Shown: positions 8,371 through 17,285, counted from the stretch's first letter. The stretch is DNA of 54,275 nt from JAGGYK01 sp034716155 (GCA_034716155.1 JAYEFR010000139.1:1-54275); one strand, 5' to 3'. The notes: generated from the letters alone by a model not told the origin. Numbers and translations are program-made.

Positions 8371-9705
8371 TTATTTTTTTGACCGCATATGATAGAGCCT
8401 TATCTCTCGCTGGGCATCTATATTATTAGGATTTATCTTTAATGCCCTTTGAAATGCTTCAATTGCCTTTAGGGAGCCTTCCTTTTTTAACACCCATCCA
8501 AGAAATATATATATGTTGTCTGATCTTGGAAACCTTTTGTTGGCCTCTCTAATGATCCTTTTTATTTCCATACTATTACCTAGGCCTGCATTCTGCCATC
8601 TGAGGAACATGGTCTTTATTAAGGACTCCATGAATACACTTTCATCCGGGTTCAGTTTTACACAGAGTTTGTAGAGGTCTAATGCCTTTTGATAATCTTT
8701 TGCCCTTAATGCATCAGATGCCTGGGAGAAGATTAATTCCGCCTGGATCCCTTTGTCCATTTCTTTTTCTTCAGGAGGAGCTAATTGCTTTATTTTAAGG
8801 ATAGTATTATAGGCCTTTTGAATCTCAGTAAATATTTCGTTTGCAAGCCGTTTTACCTCTGGGTCATCTGCATAAGAATAGACGTCAGGGTGATTAAATT
8901 TGACCAGCTTTATGTATGCCTTTTTAAGCCCACCATCTGATATTGTCTTGTCCACTTCCAAGCGTTGATAAGGGTCTTTATCTCTGATATCTTTTAACTT
9001 TATCCTTAATTTATTTATTAATGATGCATACTTACTTTCCTCAAAGGAAATAATGCCCGTACAATAAAATGCAAGGAGGGCTTTTGGCAGGTCTTGGCCA
9101 AGGAGAAGTATTTCCGAGACCTTGTATTCTTCTATCTTCTGCGTATCTACTCCAGTATCGCCAGGGATAACCGGCACCGACCTTTTTGGTATCGCATCTG
9201 CGAAGGGAGATAACATATCAAGGACAGATGAAAAAGGTGTATATTCCATAATACCCTTTCTTACAAGGGTTGCGAATTCAGGCTTAGTAAGTTCAGAGTC
9301 TTTGTCTATACTGGATTTTGCAACTTTATTGACATTACCTGTCTCCCATGGAAATATATCAAAAAACCTTATCTCCATTTGCTGACGTATGGCATGGAAT
9401 ATCTCGTCTGGACGAAGCACCCCCATTTCCAATAAGATTTCACCCTGCTTGCGTCTGGTTATCCTGGCTTTAGACAAAGATACTGTATTTTCCTCTTCTG
9501 TTATGAGGCCCATATCCTTTAGGAGATTACCTAATAGTTCTTCTGGTTTATTGGATTGTATAGCTGTAAGAATCCCTTTTTTGAATATGAGTCCCTTTTT
9601 CCATTGGTTGGAGTCTACAAATATAATGCCGGTAAAGCTGGTATCTATTACATCCTTTATGAGCAAAGGGAAAGGCATGTCTTTTAACGTAAATGTATTT
9701 TCCAT
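8371..9705 (-). CDS. DUF4388-DnaJ-TPR multidomain protein
   Basis: A 444-aa protein with three parts. An N-terminal DUF4388/PATAN-like region (about 10-130) includes the GIIFVDSNQWKKGLIFKKGILTAIQSN block. A J domain (about 242-305) has its HPD tripeptide at 272-274. C-terminal TPR repeats run from about 315 to 440. No signal peptide or membrane segment is seen. DUF4388 proteins are common in Desulfobacterota and myxobacteria and are thought to be adaptor or regulatory modules. The J domain implies recruitment of a DnaK. No dnaK is in the window. It is a single-gene unit, convergent with the radical SAM gene. Confidence 0.75.
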   Translation of the reverse strand: MENTFTLKDMPFPLLIKDVIDTSFTGIIFVDSNQWKKGLIFKKGILTAIQSNKPEELLGNLLKDMGLITEEENTVSLSKARITRRKQGEILLEMGVLRPDEIFHAIRQQMEIRFFDIFPWETGNVNKVAKSSIDKDSELTKPEFATLVRKGIMEYTPFSSVLDMLSPFADAIPKRSVPVIPGDTGVDTQKIEEYKVSEILLLGQDLPKALLAFYCTGIISFEESKYASLINKLRIKLKDIRDKDPYQRLEVDKTISDGGLKKAYIKLVKFNHPDVYSYADDPEVKRLANEIFTEIQKAYNTILKIKQLAPPEEKEMDKGIQAELIFSQASDALRAKDYQKALDLYKLCVKLNPDESVFMESLIKTMFLRWQNAGLGNSMEIKRIIREANKRFPRSDNIYIFLGWVLKKEGSLKAIEAFQRALKINPNNIDAQREIRLYHMRSKK

Positions 9706-9805
9706 AGAAAATATAATATACTGCCTGTCCCCCTGTTATGCAATAGTAAAAGATCAGAGATATCTTCTTCCAGTGAAAGGATACCCTGTTCCAAATTTCG
9801 TCCCT

Positions 9806-9955
9806 GAAGACAAGGAGGCAATAGGGACACTGGTAGGCGGTATTGCACATGATTTCAATAATCTGCTTACAGTTATTATTGGTAATTTGAGTCTTGCAAA
9901 GACAGAGGCGCCCAAGCCCCTTCAATATCGGGCATGTTGTGAAAGAAACTGTTAA
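9806..9955 (+). pseudogene. remnant of a sensor histidine kinase (HisKA H-box fragment)
   Basis: The frame encodes EAIGTLVGGIAHDFNNLL followed by TVIIGNLSLAK, a textbook dimerisation/phosphoacceptor H-box of hybrid sensor kinases. Only about 35 recognisable residues remain: there is no PAS or sensor part upstream and no HATPase part downstream, where the frame runs into unrelated sequence. I read it as a gene scar left after deletion. It lies next to dispersed repeats. Confidence 0.7.
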
Positions 9956-10055
9956 ATTCCCAAGACAGACGGTTGACCGTCGTATTGATATACATATTCA
10001 TGTGCCGATGACGAGAAAATGTTTCTCGCTTTAGGTAATACCAAGTTGCAATCAA

Positions 10056-10112
10056 GTCATTGCGAGGAGCTTTAGCGATCCGCCCTGGACGGGGAAGCAA
10101 TTGTGCAAAGAT
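10056..10112. repeat. CATTGCGAGGAGC...GAAGCAAT dispersed element
   Basis: GTCATTGCGAGGAGC followed about 25 nt later by GACGGGGAAGCAATTG. The ends are partly complementary (ATTGC/GCAAT). From memory, this arrangement is a short palindromic repeat found in many unrelated bacterial genomes. Only one copy is in this window, so the repeat status rests on recall and not on an internal comparison. Confidence 0.5.
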
Positions 10113-10138
10113 TTTACTACAATTCATCAGTTCCAATT

Positions 10139-10224
10139 AACCCAAAACCCAAAACTCAACACTCAACACCTGGAATTCTTTACCTTTTTGACTCTCGACT
10201 CCCTGACTCCCTGACTCTCGACTT
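10139..10224. repeat. heptamer/octamer word arrays
   Basis: Two adjoining period-7/8 arrays: AACCCAA/AACCCAA/AACTCAA/CACTCAA (10139-10166), then GACTCTC/GACTCCCT/GACTCCCT/GACTCTC/GAC (10190-10222). They lie immediately 3' of the PAP2 gene stop. Together with the kinase scar and the CATTGCGAGG element they fill the 9706-10232 gene-free stretch. Confidence 0.8.
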
Positions 10225-10232
10225 TTCTTCAC

Positions 10233-11096
10233 TCACGTCTTTGATCTTGTGACTATCCATGGCAATCCAAATGTAACCCATAACCCCATTGCCAGGTACC
10301 TGAGATAATCAGAGATTAGTATATCCGGAAGGATCTCTTGTAACCCTTCTTTTAATGAAATAAGGACGATAAATCCCAAGATAAGCCTGATGGATTTCGA
10401 GGTAATATTACCCGCCCTGGGATCAAAATTGCAAAATTGATTCTCCATGAGGGCTCCTGTCGTTATGCCGGCTAAGATCCCGAGGAGTTTTGGTGCAGAA
10501 GGGATTGTGGTTGCGAACATAGCACCTATACTGACAAGAATAATCAGGATGATTAGCCCTGGTCTACCAAGCAGGTCTTTCAAGATGACCAATTTGAATA
10601 TAAGTGGGGCAATGCTCAGAAATATTGCACCAAAGAATACACCACCTATGACATCTAAAGGCCAGTGCACACATAGATAGAGTCTGCTAAAGGGTATGAA
10701 TATAATAAAGATTATACATATCCATCTCAACCAGTTGATAGGCCACCTCTGGAATATTTGCCCCCAGAAGACTACTGCACTCTGGCTATGGCCTGAGGGA
10801 AAGGCGTATCCTCCCCCTGAGGAGGCAAATAATACATTTATATACTCAGGATCCGGGCGTGGTGTATGGAAGATATATTTCAATACATCGTTTGCAAGAG
10901 CACTTAGGAGAAATAGCGATGATAATTTTAAAGCAAATGATTTATCTACCAGCCAGAAAAATATAGGTAGTATCAGGACAAAGAATGGCTCATTACCTAG
11001 GAATGAAAACCCTATCATTATATGGTCAAGTATAGGATTTGCTATCTTTTGTATGATTTCAAGGGGTGTGTAGTTATAATAAAGTGCTGTCAACAT
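10233..11096 (-). CDS. PAP2-family membrane phosphatase
   Basis: A 287-aa integral membrane protein with the complete PAP2 catalytic signature: KYIFHTPRP (Lys73, Arg80, Pro81), PSGHS (100-104) and SRLYLCVHWPLD (Arg138, His144, Asp148). About six to eight transmembrane helices are visible, with a hydrophobic C-terminal third. The family removes phosphate from lipid or isoprenoid phosphates, such as undecaprenyl diphosphate, on the periplasmic side; the exact substrate is not shown. It lies 13 nt downstream of the phosphate transporter gene on the same strand, so the two are probably cotranscribed. Confidence 0.85.
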   Translation of the reverse strand: MLTALYYNYTPLEIIQKIANPILDHIMIGFSFLGNEPFFVLILPIFFWLVDKSFALKLSSLFLLSALANDVLKYIFHTPRPDPEYINVLFASSGGGYAFPSGHSQSAVVFWGQIFQRWPINWLRWICIIFIIFIPFSRLYLCVHWPLDVIGGVFFGAIFLSIAPLIFKLVILKDLLGRPGLIILIILVSIGAMFATTIPSAPKLLGILAGITTGALMENQFCNFDPRAGNITSKSIRLILGFIVLISLKEGLQEILPDILISDYLRYLAMGLWVTFGLPWIVTRSKT

Positions 11097-11109
11097 CTTT
11101 ATTTCTCCT

Positions 11110-12150
11110 TTACAATAAGGTGATGCGTTCTATTAAGAATGATACTATCATCCCCATTATGCATGATGCAGGGATTGTAACAATCCATGCTACCACAATC
11201 TCTCCAGCAATACCCCACCTGACAATATTTATTCTCTGTGCAGTGCCTGCACCCATAATTGCAGATGTTGCCACCTGTGTGGTACTCACTGGAAATCCCA
11301 GTAGAGCACATATATATACTACCGCAGAACATGACATCTGCGCACCAAAGCCATGGACAGGTCTAATCTTATAGAGGCTTAGACCAACGGTCTTTATTAT
11401 GCGCTTTCCGCCTGAGAGCATGCCTAGTGCTATAGCAAGGGCACATGCCATTATCACCCATTTAGGTACTATAAACGCTCCGTCGGGTTCAGGAGTATAG
11501 AGTTTGCTGATAGCCAAGGGGTCAAGTGGATAAAGTACAGCAAGGCTTAAGGCTATGATGCCCATACTTTTCTGGGCATCATTAGTGCCATGAGCCAGTG
11601 CAAGAAAGGCAGAGGACACTATCTGCAATTTCTTTAAGATCATATTGGCCCGGCTAGGCTTTATATTGCTGAATATATAGAAGTTTATATTTGTAAAAAT
11701 GAGACCGCCGATAAAGCCTATCAATGGAGAAATTAGAATAATTCCGATAACCTCTATAAGCTTTCCCCAATGTATAATCTCCCATCCGCAGGCTATCAAG
11801 GCAGCGCCTATAAGTCCGCCTATAAGTGCGTGAGAAGATGAAGAGGGAAGGCCATAAAACCATGTGAATAGATTCCACAAGATGGCGGATAGAGTAGCGG
11901 CAATTACTACATTAATAGATATACTTCCTGGCGTTAGTAGAGCGTGTCCAATGGTCTTTGCTACTGCGGTACCCAGAAAGTATGCGCCTATAAACTCCAG
12001 GATAGCGGTCAATATAAGGGCGGACCTTATGCCCATTGATCTGGATGAGATTATGGTAGCAACTATATTTGATGCATCATGAAACCCATTGGAAAAATCA
12101 AAGAACAGGGCAAGTGCCACAACAAACAGGGCTAAACCTAATATACTCAT
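11110..12150 (-). CDS. inorganic phosphate transporter, Pit/PHO4 family
   Basis: A 346-aa membrane protein with the duplicated PHO4 signatures: FSNGFHDASNIVAT near residue 20 and HGTNDAQKSMG near residue 190. The N- and C-terminal membrane halves are separated by a short loop. It is a cation-coupled low-affinity phosphate symporter in the inner membrane. No phoU-like gene is next to it. Instead the PAP2 phosphatase follows at once. The upstream side carries the dispersed repeat 12251-12410 and the divergent atpE promoter. Confidence 0.9.
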   Translation of the reverse strand: MSILGLALFVVALALFFDFSNGFHDASNIVATIISSRSMGIRSALILTAILEFIGAYFLGTAVAKTIGHALLTPGSISINVVIAATLSAILWNLFTWFYGLPSSSSHALIGGLIGAALIACGWEIIHWGKLIEVIGIILISPLIGFIGGLIFTNINFYIFSNIKPSRANMILKKLQIVSSAFLALAHGTNDAQKSMGIIALSLAVLYPLDPLAISKLYTPEPDGAFIVPKWVIMACALAIALGMLSGGKRIIKTVGLSLYKIRPVHGFGAQMSCSAVVYICALLGFPVSTTQVATSAIMGAGTAQRINIVRWGIAGEIVVAWIVTIPASCIMGMIVSFLIERITLL

Positions 12151-12250
12151 AGTATTCCTTACTATAATCTTTTATGGAGAATATCATATAGGATATGGAC
12201 ACTTCCCGCAAGCATGCAGTGGAGTATTCAGTTGAATGCATGGGACAAGG

Positions 12251-12410
12251 TAATTGCTCAGGTTATTAGTCTGAAGGATACTGATATCCTCTGGGCGGCA
12301 AAGGCCGTATTTGGGGAGTATGATACTTGAATGGCTATGCTATTATAGGGTCTTGTGAGTTTTTACCTAAAGGCCTTCGACCTTCAGCCTATCCACATAT
12401 AGTAGTTATA
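12251..12410. repeat. ~160-bp dispersed intergenic repeat, copy A
   Basis: It aligns nearly end to end with 41362-41535, both in the same orientation. Shared landmarks are GCTCAGGTTATTAG, the AGGATACTGATATCCT hairpin, GGCAAAGGCCGTATTTGGGG, ATACTTGAATGGCTATGC and CCTTCAGCCTATCCACA. Copy A lacks about 15 nt present in copy B. It lies between the divergent phosphate transporter and atpE genes and has no coding frame. Confidence 0.9.
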
Positions 12411-12433
12411 AGGCATATAGCGCAAAATTTTTC

Positions 12434-12462
12434 TTGCATAAGAGGCCTTTCTTGTGTATAAA
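12434..12462 (+). promoter_or_regulatory. sigma-70-type promoter for atpE
   Basis: TTGCAT (12434-12439), a 17-nt spacer, and TATAAA (12457-12462), about 60 nt upstream of the atpE start, which has AAGGAG. It lies just downstream of the dispersed repeat. Confidence 0.6.
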
Positions 12463-12521
12463 ATGAATCGACATTCAGAATAACGTTTTGAATTAATAAT
12501 AAAAACTCTAAGGAGTGTGCA

Positions 12522-12884
12522 ATGGGTAGATTTAAGATGTTTGTTTTTGTGAGCCTGGTGCTGCTTACCACTTCGAGTATTGCTTTTGCATCTGATGTGG
12601 CGGCTACAGGTTCCGTAGATTGGGCAAAGATTATCTTTGTAGCTGTTTCTATACTTGCAGCTGGTCTCTGTATGGGGCTTGGGGCTATGGGTCCTGGTCT
12701 GGGTATGGGAAATGCTACCTCGGGTGCATCTGAAGCCGTAGGCCGCAACCCGGAAGCTCAAGGTAAGGTTATGCTCACCCTTATGGTGGGACTTGCTATG
12801 ACCGAGTCTATAGCAATCTATGCACTGGTTGTAGCGCTTATTATCCTTTACGCTAGCCCGTTTAAGGCAATTATCCTGGGTTAG
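12522..12884 (+). CDS. atpE: F-type ATP synthase subunit c (rotor ring), stand-alone gene
   Basis: A 120-aa protein. Residues 1-24 form a cleavable-signal-like extension ending AFAS. The c-subunit hairpin follows (helix 1 about 33-70, polar loop RNPEAQ 75-80, helix 2 about 82-113). The ion-binding carboxylate is Glu95 in TESIAIY. Ser96 and Tyr100 match the sodium-type pattern (ES...Y), but the helix-1 position that is Gln in known Na+ c-rings (GPGIGQG) is Met62 here (GPGLGMG), so Na+ or H+ cannot be decided. No atpB or atpI is adjacent. It has its own promoter and terminator. Confidence 0.92.
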   Translation: MGRFKMFVFVSLVLLTTSSIAFASDVAATGSVDWAKIIFVAVSILAAGLCMGLGAMGPGLGMGNATSGASEAVGRNPEAQGKVMLTLMVGLAMTESIAIYALVVALIILYASPFKAIILG

Positions 12885-12916
12885 TATAAAGGACAGCCTA
12901 GTGTCCTTTATACTTT
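12883..12916 (+). terminator. terminator-like hairpin after atpE
   Basis: A perfect 13-bp stem, AGTATAAAGGACA (12883-12895) with TGTCCTTTATACT (12902-12914) and a 6-nt loop. It overlaps the atpE stop codon. The U-run is weak (TTGATAATA). It suggests atpE is monocistronic or partly insulated from the Rnf operon. Confidence 0.7.
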
Positions 12917-13016
12917 GATAATATGGGAAGTTGGCCGGCATCGGTTTCTTTAGAGTGGTTTGTGAGATTTAATCCTTTTATGCCTGAAAAGGGTGTAACA
13001 GGATCGGGAGAATGTT

Positions 13017-14324
13017 ATGAAAGTGGATGAAAAGACCAGGTTTAGTTTTGCAGGTATTGCAATCAGCTTCTTTATCCTTATAGTGCTTCCTCTTACCATC
13101 ATGGGTGTCCTTATTAGCAGGGGGGTAGTAAAAGTAGGCGAGGAGGCCACGCAGGCAAATTTAAGGGTTTTGGATGACAGGCAAAAACACTCGATAGAAA
13201 TCCGAACAATAAATTTGTCCGAGGTGGCGGCTCAGTTTCTGGCAGAGATGGAGAAGGATATAAGAATAGCCTCTATACTTCCGAGAAATGCGGACACATA
13301 TTTGAACTTTTTAGATTCCAATTCAAGAGGAGTGGTAAAAAAGTCCGGTGTCGGAGTTGTAAAGGTTCCTGTACCAATCTACAGGGAGATCACCTTTCTT
13401 GATAAGGCAGGGATGGAGATCTTAAAGATAAATCCGGAAGGTGCTGCAGGCCTTGAAGGTTTAAAAGATATGTCGAATTCTGAAAATGGCGAGTCTGGTG
13501 AAGGAGATTGTTTCTTAAAGGCTAAAGTCCTTGCACCGGGTGAATTTTATATGGGCCCTATTGTTGGCAGGCATATTAATAAGGCAGAATTTGACGCAGG
13601 AGACAGGTTTGGCGGGGTTATGCATGTTTCAACCCCGGTGTTTGATTCCAGTGGATTTGCAGGTGTGGTAGTACTTACATTAAATGTTGTTCATCTTATG
13701 GAATTTACAGATCATATAGTGCCTACAGAGCCGGGCCTGGTTTGCGATATAGATATAGATAATGGCAATTATTCTTTTATGGTGGATCGCGATGGGTTTA
13801 TCATTTCTCATCCGTGTGATTGGTTTATCAATGGTCTTGATGAAGAGATGCGGCTCGTGCCTGTTATGACAGAGCACAACTATAAGGAACTCATTGCATC
13901 CGGCAAAGGTGCAATGAATGTGAGATATCTAGGTTTTCTTGATGAGAATCTCCCCAAGATTCACCGGTTGGCATCCATGGGGCAGTCAGGTTCTCTTACC
14001 TATACCTTAGGTGAGACTAGGATGTTCATGACCTATGCGCCTATTCCATATTACGGTAACGGTTTTACCAGGCCGGCAGGTTTTGGTTGGATAGGGATGG
14101 TAGTGGACATTGATAAGTATCATCACTTGAGTCAGGAGAGGGTCGAAGAGATACAGCAGAAGGTTGCAAGATGGCAGAAGGCCAGCATTACCGTGGTAAT
14201 TGTATCTCTCATAATAGTATTTTTTATTGCCTTGATTCTAGCCAGGGGGATATATCGATCTATCTCCAGAGTTCAGGAGTATAAGAACGTGCCACCTGTA
14301 GAGGAAGAGGATAGAGACGATTAA
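13017..14324 (+). CDS. membrane-anchored dCache-type sensor without output domain
   Basis: A 435-aa protein: a cytoplasmic N-terminal stub, TM1 about residues 9-36, a large periplasmic region (about 37-387) that looks like a double Cache ligand-binding domain (REITFLDKAGMEILKIN, GPIVGRHI, PVFDSSGFAGVVVLTLN, MVDRDGFIISHP, MTYAPIPYYG), TM2 about 388-412, and only about 20 residues after it. No HAMP, methyl-accepting, kinase or GGDEF module is present and no matching output gene follows. ATG follows GGGAGAATGTT. It lies 92 nt upstream of rnfA on the same strand. What it signals to is unknown; a signalling partner elsewhere is inferred. Confidence 0.7.
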   Translation: MKVDEKTRFSFAGIAISFFILIVLPLTIMGVLISRGVVKVGEEATQANLRVLDDRQKHSIEIRTINLSEVAAQFLAEMEKDIRIASILPRNADTYLNFLDSNSRGVVKKSGVGVVKVPVPIYREITFLDKAGMEILKINPEGAAGLEGLKDMSNSENGESGEGDCFLKAKVLAPGEFYMGPIVGRHINKAEFDAGDRFGGVMHVSTPVFDSSGFAGVVVLTLNVVHLMEFTDHIVPTEPGLVCDIDIDNGNYSFMVDRDGFIISHPCDWFINGLDEEMRLVPVMTEHNYKELIASGKGAMNVRYLGFLDENLPKIHRLASMGQSGSLTYTLGETRMFMTYAPIPYYGNGFTRPAGFGWIGMVVDIDKYHHLSQERVEEIQQKVARWQKASITVVIVSLIIVFFIALILARGIYRSISRVQEYKNVPPVEEEDRDD

Positions 14325-14416
14325 AGGGAAGACACGGAATTTTTAGATAATTAAAAAGGTCTGTCTAACGCCTTTTCTTATCTGCCTGTCTTTACAAAAG
14401 GATTAAAGTAAGGGTA

Positions 14417-14992
14417 ATGCATTATATATTACTTATTGTTGGTGCAGCACTGGTGAACAACTTTGTGTTGTCCCGCTTCTTGGGTATATGCCCCTTTATT
14501 GGTGTGTCTAAGAGGATTGATACTGCCTTTGGCATGGGTATGGCGGTTATCTTTGTCATGACCTTGGCCTCCTTTGTCACCTGGCTGATCAATTATTACC
14601 TGCTTGACCCATCAGGGCTTCAATACCTTCAGACCATTGCCTTTATTCTTGTGATCGCCTCTCTAGTTCAGCTTGTAGAGATGATTATACAGCGTGTGAG
14701 TCTCCCGCTTTACCAGGCCTTGGGGATCTATCTGCCGCTTATTACAACAAATTGTGCTGTACTGGGTGTGGCCATATTGAATATTCAGTTGAAATACAAT
14801 CTGCTTGATGCATGCATATTTTCAATAGGTGCGGCTCTGGGCTTTGCTTTGGCCCTGATAATATTTGCCGGGATGAGGGAAGATTTAGAGCTCAACAATA
14901 TTCCAAGGGCATTTAGGGGCACCCCTATCGCCTTGATTACCGCAGGTATACTTTCTTTAGCATTCATGGGATTTTCAGGGTTGGTGAAGTGA
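14417..14992 (+). CDS. rnfA: Rnf electron-transport complex subunit A
   Basis: A 191-aa integral membrane protein with six hydrophobic segments and the RnfA/NqrE signature VNNFVLSRFLGICPFIGVS near the N-terminus. The mirrored LPLITTNCAVLGVA near 110-123 holds the conserved cysteine that, with its RnfE partner, ligates an intramembrane Fe-S centre. It heads the compact run rnfABCDGE, the order known from proteobacteria. The next start is 1 nt beyond its stop. Confidence 0.96.
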   Translation: MHYILLIVGAALVNNFVLSRFLGICPFIGVSKRIDTAFGMGMAVIFVMTLASFVTWLINYYLLDPSGLQYLQTIAFILVIASLVQLVEMIIQRVSLPLYQALGIYLPLITTNCAVLGVAILNIQLKYNLLDACIFSIGAALGFALALIIFAGMREDLELNNIPRAFRGTPIALITAGILSLAFMGFSGLVK

Positions 14993-14993
14993 T

Positions 14994-15968
14994 ATGATGG
15001 GTGCAATGTTAATGGTTGGTGGCATAGGCCTTGTTGCCGCCCTTATATTGGGTATTGCATCTGTCACATTTGCGGTAAAGATGGACCCCAGGGAAAAGGC
15101 TGTGCTGGATCAACTCCCAGGGGCAAATTGCGGCGCGTGCGGGTTTGCAGGTTGTGCTGCATTTGCCCACGAATTGACCACCACCCCAGAGGTGGAAATG
15201 GCCTGTCCTGCAGTGAACAAAGACGGTTTGAAGGCCATTTCAGATATACTTGGCCGCTCTCTGGGTGCCGGGGATGCGATGATCGCATTTGTACGGTGCA
15301 AGGGTTCACCGGCAGATACTATAACCAGATATAGCTATGTAGGCCCAGAGGACTGTCGGACAGCTCAGATTATTGCCGGTGGGCCCAAGGCATGTCAATA
15401 CGGCTGTCTTGGTCTGGGCAGTTGTGTAGAGGCATGCCCATTTGATGCCATGCACATGGGAGAAGATGGTCTTCCACATGTCAATGAAGACAAATGCACT
15501 GGCTGCGGAAAGTGTGTGGACGCATGTCCACGGGAGATAATCGCGCTCATATCAAGGTCTGCAAATTTTGGCGTGAGGTGTATATCACAGGATTCACCCA
15601 AGGAGATGAGACAATATTGCAAGGTTGGGTGTATCAAGTGCAGGATTTGTGAGAACACATGTCCGTTTGAAGCAATAGAGGTAACACAAGGGAATGCGGC
15701 ATCTATTGATCAGGAAAAGTGTCAGAAGTGCGGACTCTGTGTAAGTGTATGTCCTACCGGAGTGATAAGTTCAAAACAGCCATCCGGGAAGGTACAGGTT
15801 ATTGCAGAAAAGTGTAAGGGATGCGGGATATGTGCACAGGTGTGTCCTGTAGATGCCATATCCGGCAAGCCCAAAGAACCATATGTTGTGGATATTAGCA
15901 AATGTATAGGCTGTGCCATGTGCATTGAGAAGTGCCCGGCTGATGCGATAGAAAGGCTTGCCAGATGA
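14994..15968 (+). CDS. rnfB: Rnf complex subunit B, extended polyferredoxin form
   Basis: A 324-aa ferredoxin-accepting subunit. TM helix about 3-28, then the RnfB four-cysteine domain (Cys46, Cys49, Cys54, Cys71). After it come about six ferredoxin-type cysteine clusters, including CTGCGKCVDACP, CQKCGLCVSVCP, CKGCGICAQVCP and CIGCAMCIEKCP. That totals roughly seven Fe-S sites, against about three in the shorter proteobacterial RnfB. The length resembles acetogen and Thermotoga RnfB. It oxidises or reduces soluble ferredoxin and passes electrons on through the complex. The stop overlaps the rnfC start (ATGA). Confidence 0.95.
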   Translation: MMGAMLMVGGIGLVAALILGIASVTFAVKMDPREKAVLDQLPGANCGACGFAGCAAFAHELTTTPEVEMACPAVNKDGLKAISDILGRSLGAGDAMIAFVRCKGSPADTITRYSYVGPEDCRTAQIIAGGPKACQYGCLGLGSCVEACPFDAMHMGEDGLPHVNEDKCTGCGKCVDACPREIIALISRSANFGVRCISQDSPKEMRQYCKVGCIKCRICENTCPFEAIEVTQGNAASIDQEKCQKCGLCVSVCPTGVISSKQPSGKVQVIAEKCKGCGICAQVCPVDAISGKPKEPYVVDISKCIGCAMCIEKCPADAIERLAR

Positions 15969-17284
15969 AGACGTTTAAGGGAGGGATCCATCCACCAGAA
16001 AACAAGGTATTGGTAAAGGATAATGCAATTATCGAACTCCCTTTAAGCAAGGTGTTTTTTGTACCAACCCAGCAGCATTTGGGAGCACCAGCCAAACCTG
16101 TAGTGAATACAGGGGCTACGGTAAAAAGAGGCCAGGTTCTTACAGAGCCCATGGGCTTTGTGTCGGCCGTTGTCCATGCCCCAACATCCGGAACAGTCAA
16201 GGAGATTACCAAGCGGGTGCATCCTGTAACCGGGCTGCTTGCCCCATATATTATAATTGAAGCCGACGGCAAGGATGAATGGGCCCCTGGGTTGCCACTT
16301 GAGAGAGATCCCTTTGCCATGGAAGCTAAGGAGCTTTTGAATATTATTCAGTTGTCAGGGATTGTTGGCATGGGTGGAGCAACATTTCCCACTCATGTGA
16401 AACTCTCGCCCCCAAAGGATAAAACAATAGATACATTCATAATAAACGGTGCGGAGTGCGAACCATATCTTGCTGCTGATTACAGGCTCATGTTGGAGCA
16501 GCCAGAAAGGATAATAGACGGCGCCAGGATTGTGATGAAGGTCCTGGGCCTTGATAGTGCAATAATGGCTATCGAGGCAAATAAGCCGGATGCAATAAGG
16601 CTTATGCAGGAAAAGACCCCCCCTGAGATCAAGGTTGAACCTATGAAGGTCAAGTATCCCCAGGGGGCGGAAAAACATCTTATTGATGCATTGACAGGTA
16701 GAGAAGTCCCTTCCGGTGGCTTACCCATGGATGTCGGCGCGCTTGTTCATAATGCCGGGACAGTAGCTGCTATCTGGGATGCATGTGCCTTGGGTATTCC
16801 TCTAATAGAGCGTATCACCTCGGTGACAGGCCGGGGCATAAATCAGCCCAGGAACATCAAGGTAAGGATAGGCACGCCCCTAAAGGATGTCTTTGAGTTC
16901 TGTGGGGGCTTAAATGATGCAGCCAAGATCATATTTGGCGGACCCATGATGGGTATTGCCCAGTGCTGTGAAGATGTCCCTGTCATGAAGGGCACATCAG
17001 GTATTTTAGTGCTTACAGAGCAGGAGACAAATCTCAATTCATACCGATCATGTATTGCCTGCGGTAGGTGTTTAGAGGCATGTCCCATGGGATTGGTTCC
17101 TTCAATGCTGAGCAGGCTTGGAGAGAGGAGTATGTGGAAAGAGGCGCTGGATTATAATCTGTTGGACTGTGTGGAGTGCGGGAGCTGCACATATGTTTGT
17201 CCTGCGAACAGGCCAATCGTTCATTTTGTCAAGTACTTGAAGACGCTTCAAAGAGAAGCCAAGGCAAAGGGAAAAGGGGCATGA
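15965..17284 (+). CDS. rnfC: Rnf complex subunit C (NADH/FMN subunit)
   Basis: A 439-aa peripheral subunit homologous to NuoF. It has the N-terminal barrel-sandwich domain, MGGATFPTHVKL, NGAECEPYLAADYRLM (flavin/NAD site), then two [4Fe-4S] motifs with Cys363/366/369/373 and Cys402/405/408/412. It is the site of NAD+/NADH chemistry. The long C-terminal alanine/lysine-rich tail of enterobacterial RsxC is absent. ATG overlaps the rnfB stop. Confidence 0.96.
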   Translation: MKTFKGGIHPPENKVLVKDNAIIELPLSKVFFVPTQQHLGAPAKPVVNTGATVKRGQVLTEPMGFVSAVVHAPTSGTVKEITKRVHPVTGLLAPYIIIEADGKDEWAPGLPLERDPFAMEAKELLNIIQLSGIVGMGGATFPTHVKLSPPKDKTIDTFIINGAECEPYLAADYRLMLEQPERIIDGARIVMKVLGLDSAIMAIEANKPDAIRLMQEKTPPEIKVEPMKVKYPQGAEKHLIDALTGREVPSGGLPMDVGALVHNAGTVAAIWDACALGIPLIERITSVTGRGINQPRNIKVRIGTPLKDVFEFCGGLNDAAKIIFGGPMMGIAQCCEDVPVMKGTSGILVLTEQETNLNSYRSCIACGRCLEACPMGLVPSMLSRLGERSMWKEALDYNLLDCVECGSCTYVCPANRPIVHFVKYLKTLQREAKAKGKGA

Positions 17285-17285
17285 T

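Noticed and set aside
12384..12941. 185-aa minus-strand open frame
   Set aside because: Antisense to atpE and its promoter and terminator; composition is unlike a protein.
14325..14416. weak AAAAGG/CCTTTT hairpin before rnfA
   Set aside because: Six-bp stem with an 11-nt loop; too weak to call a terminator.
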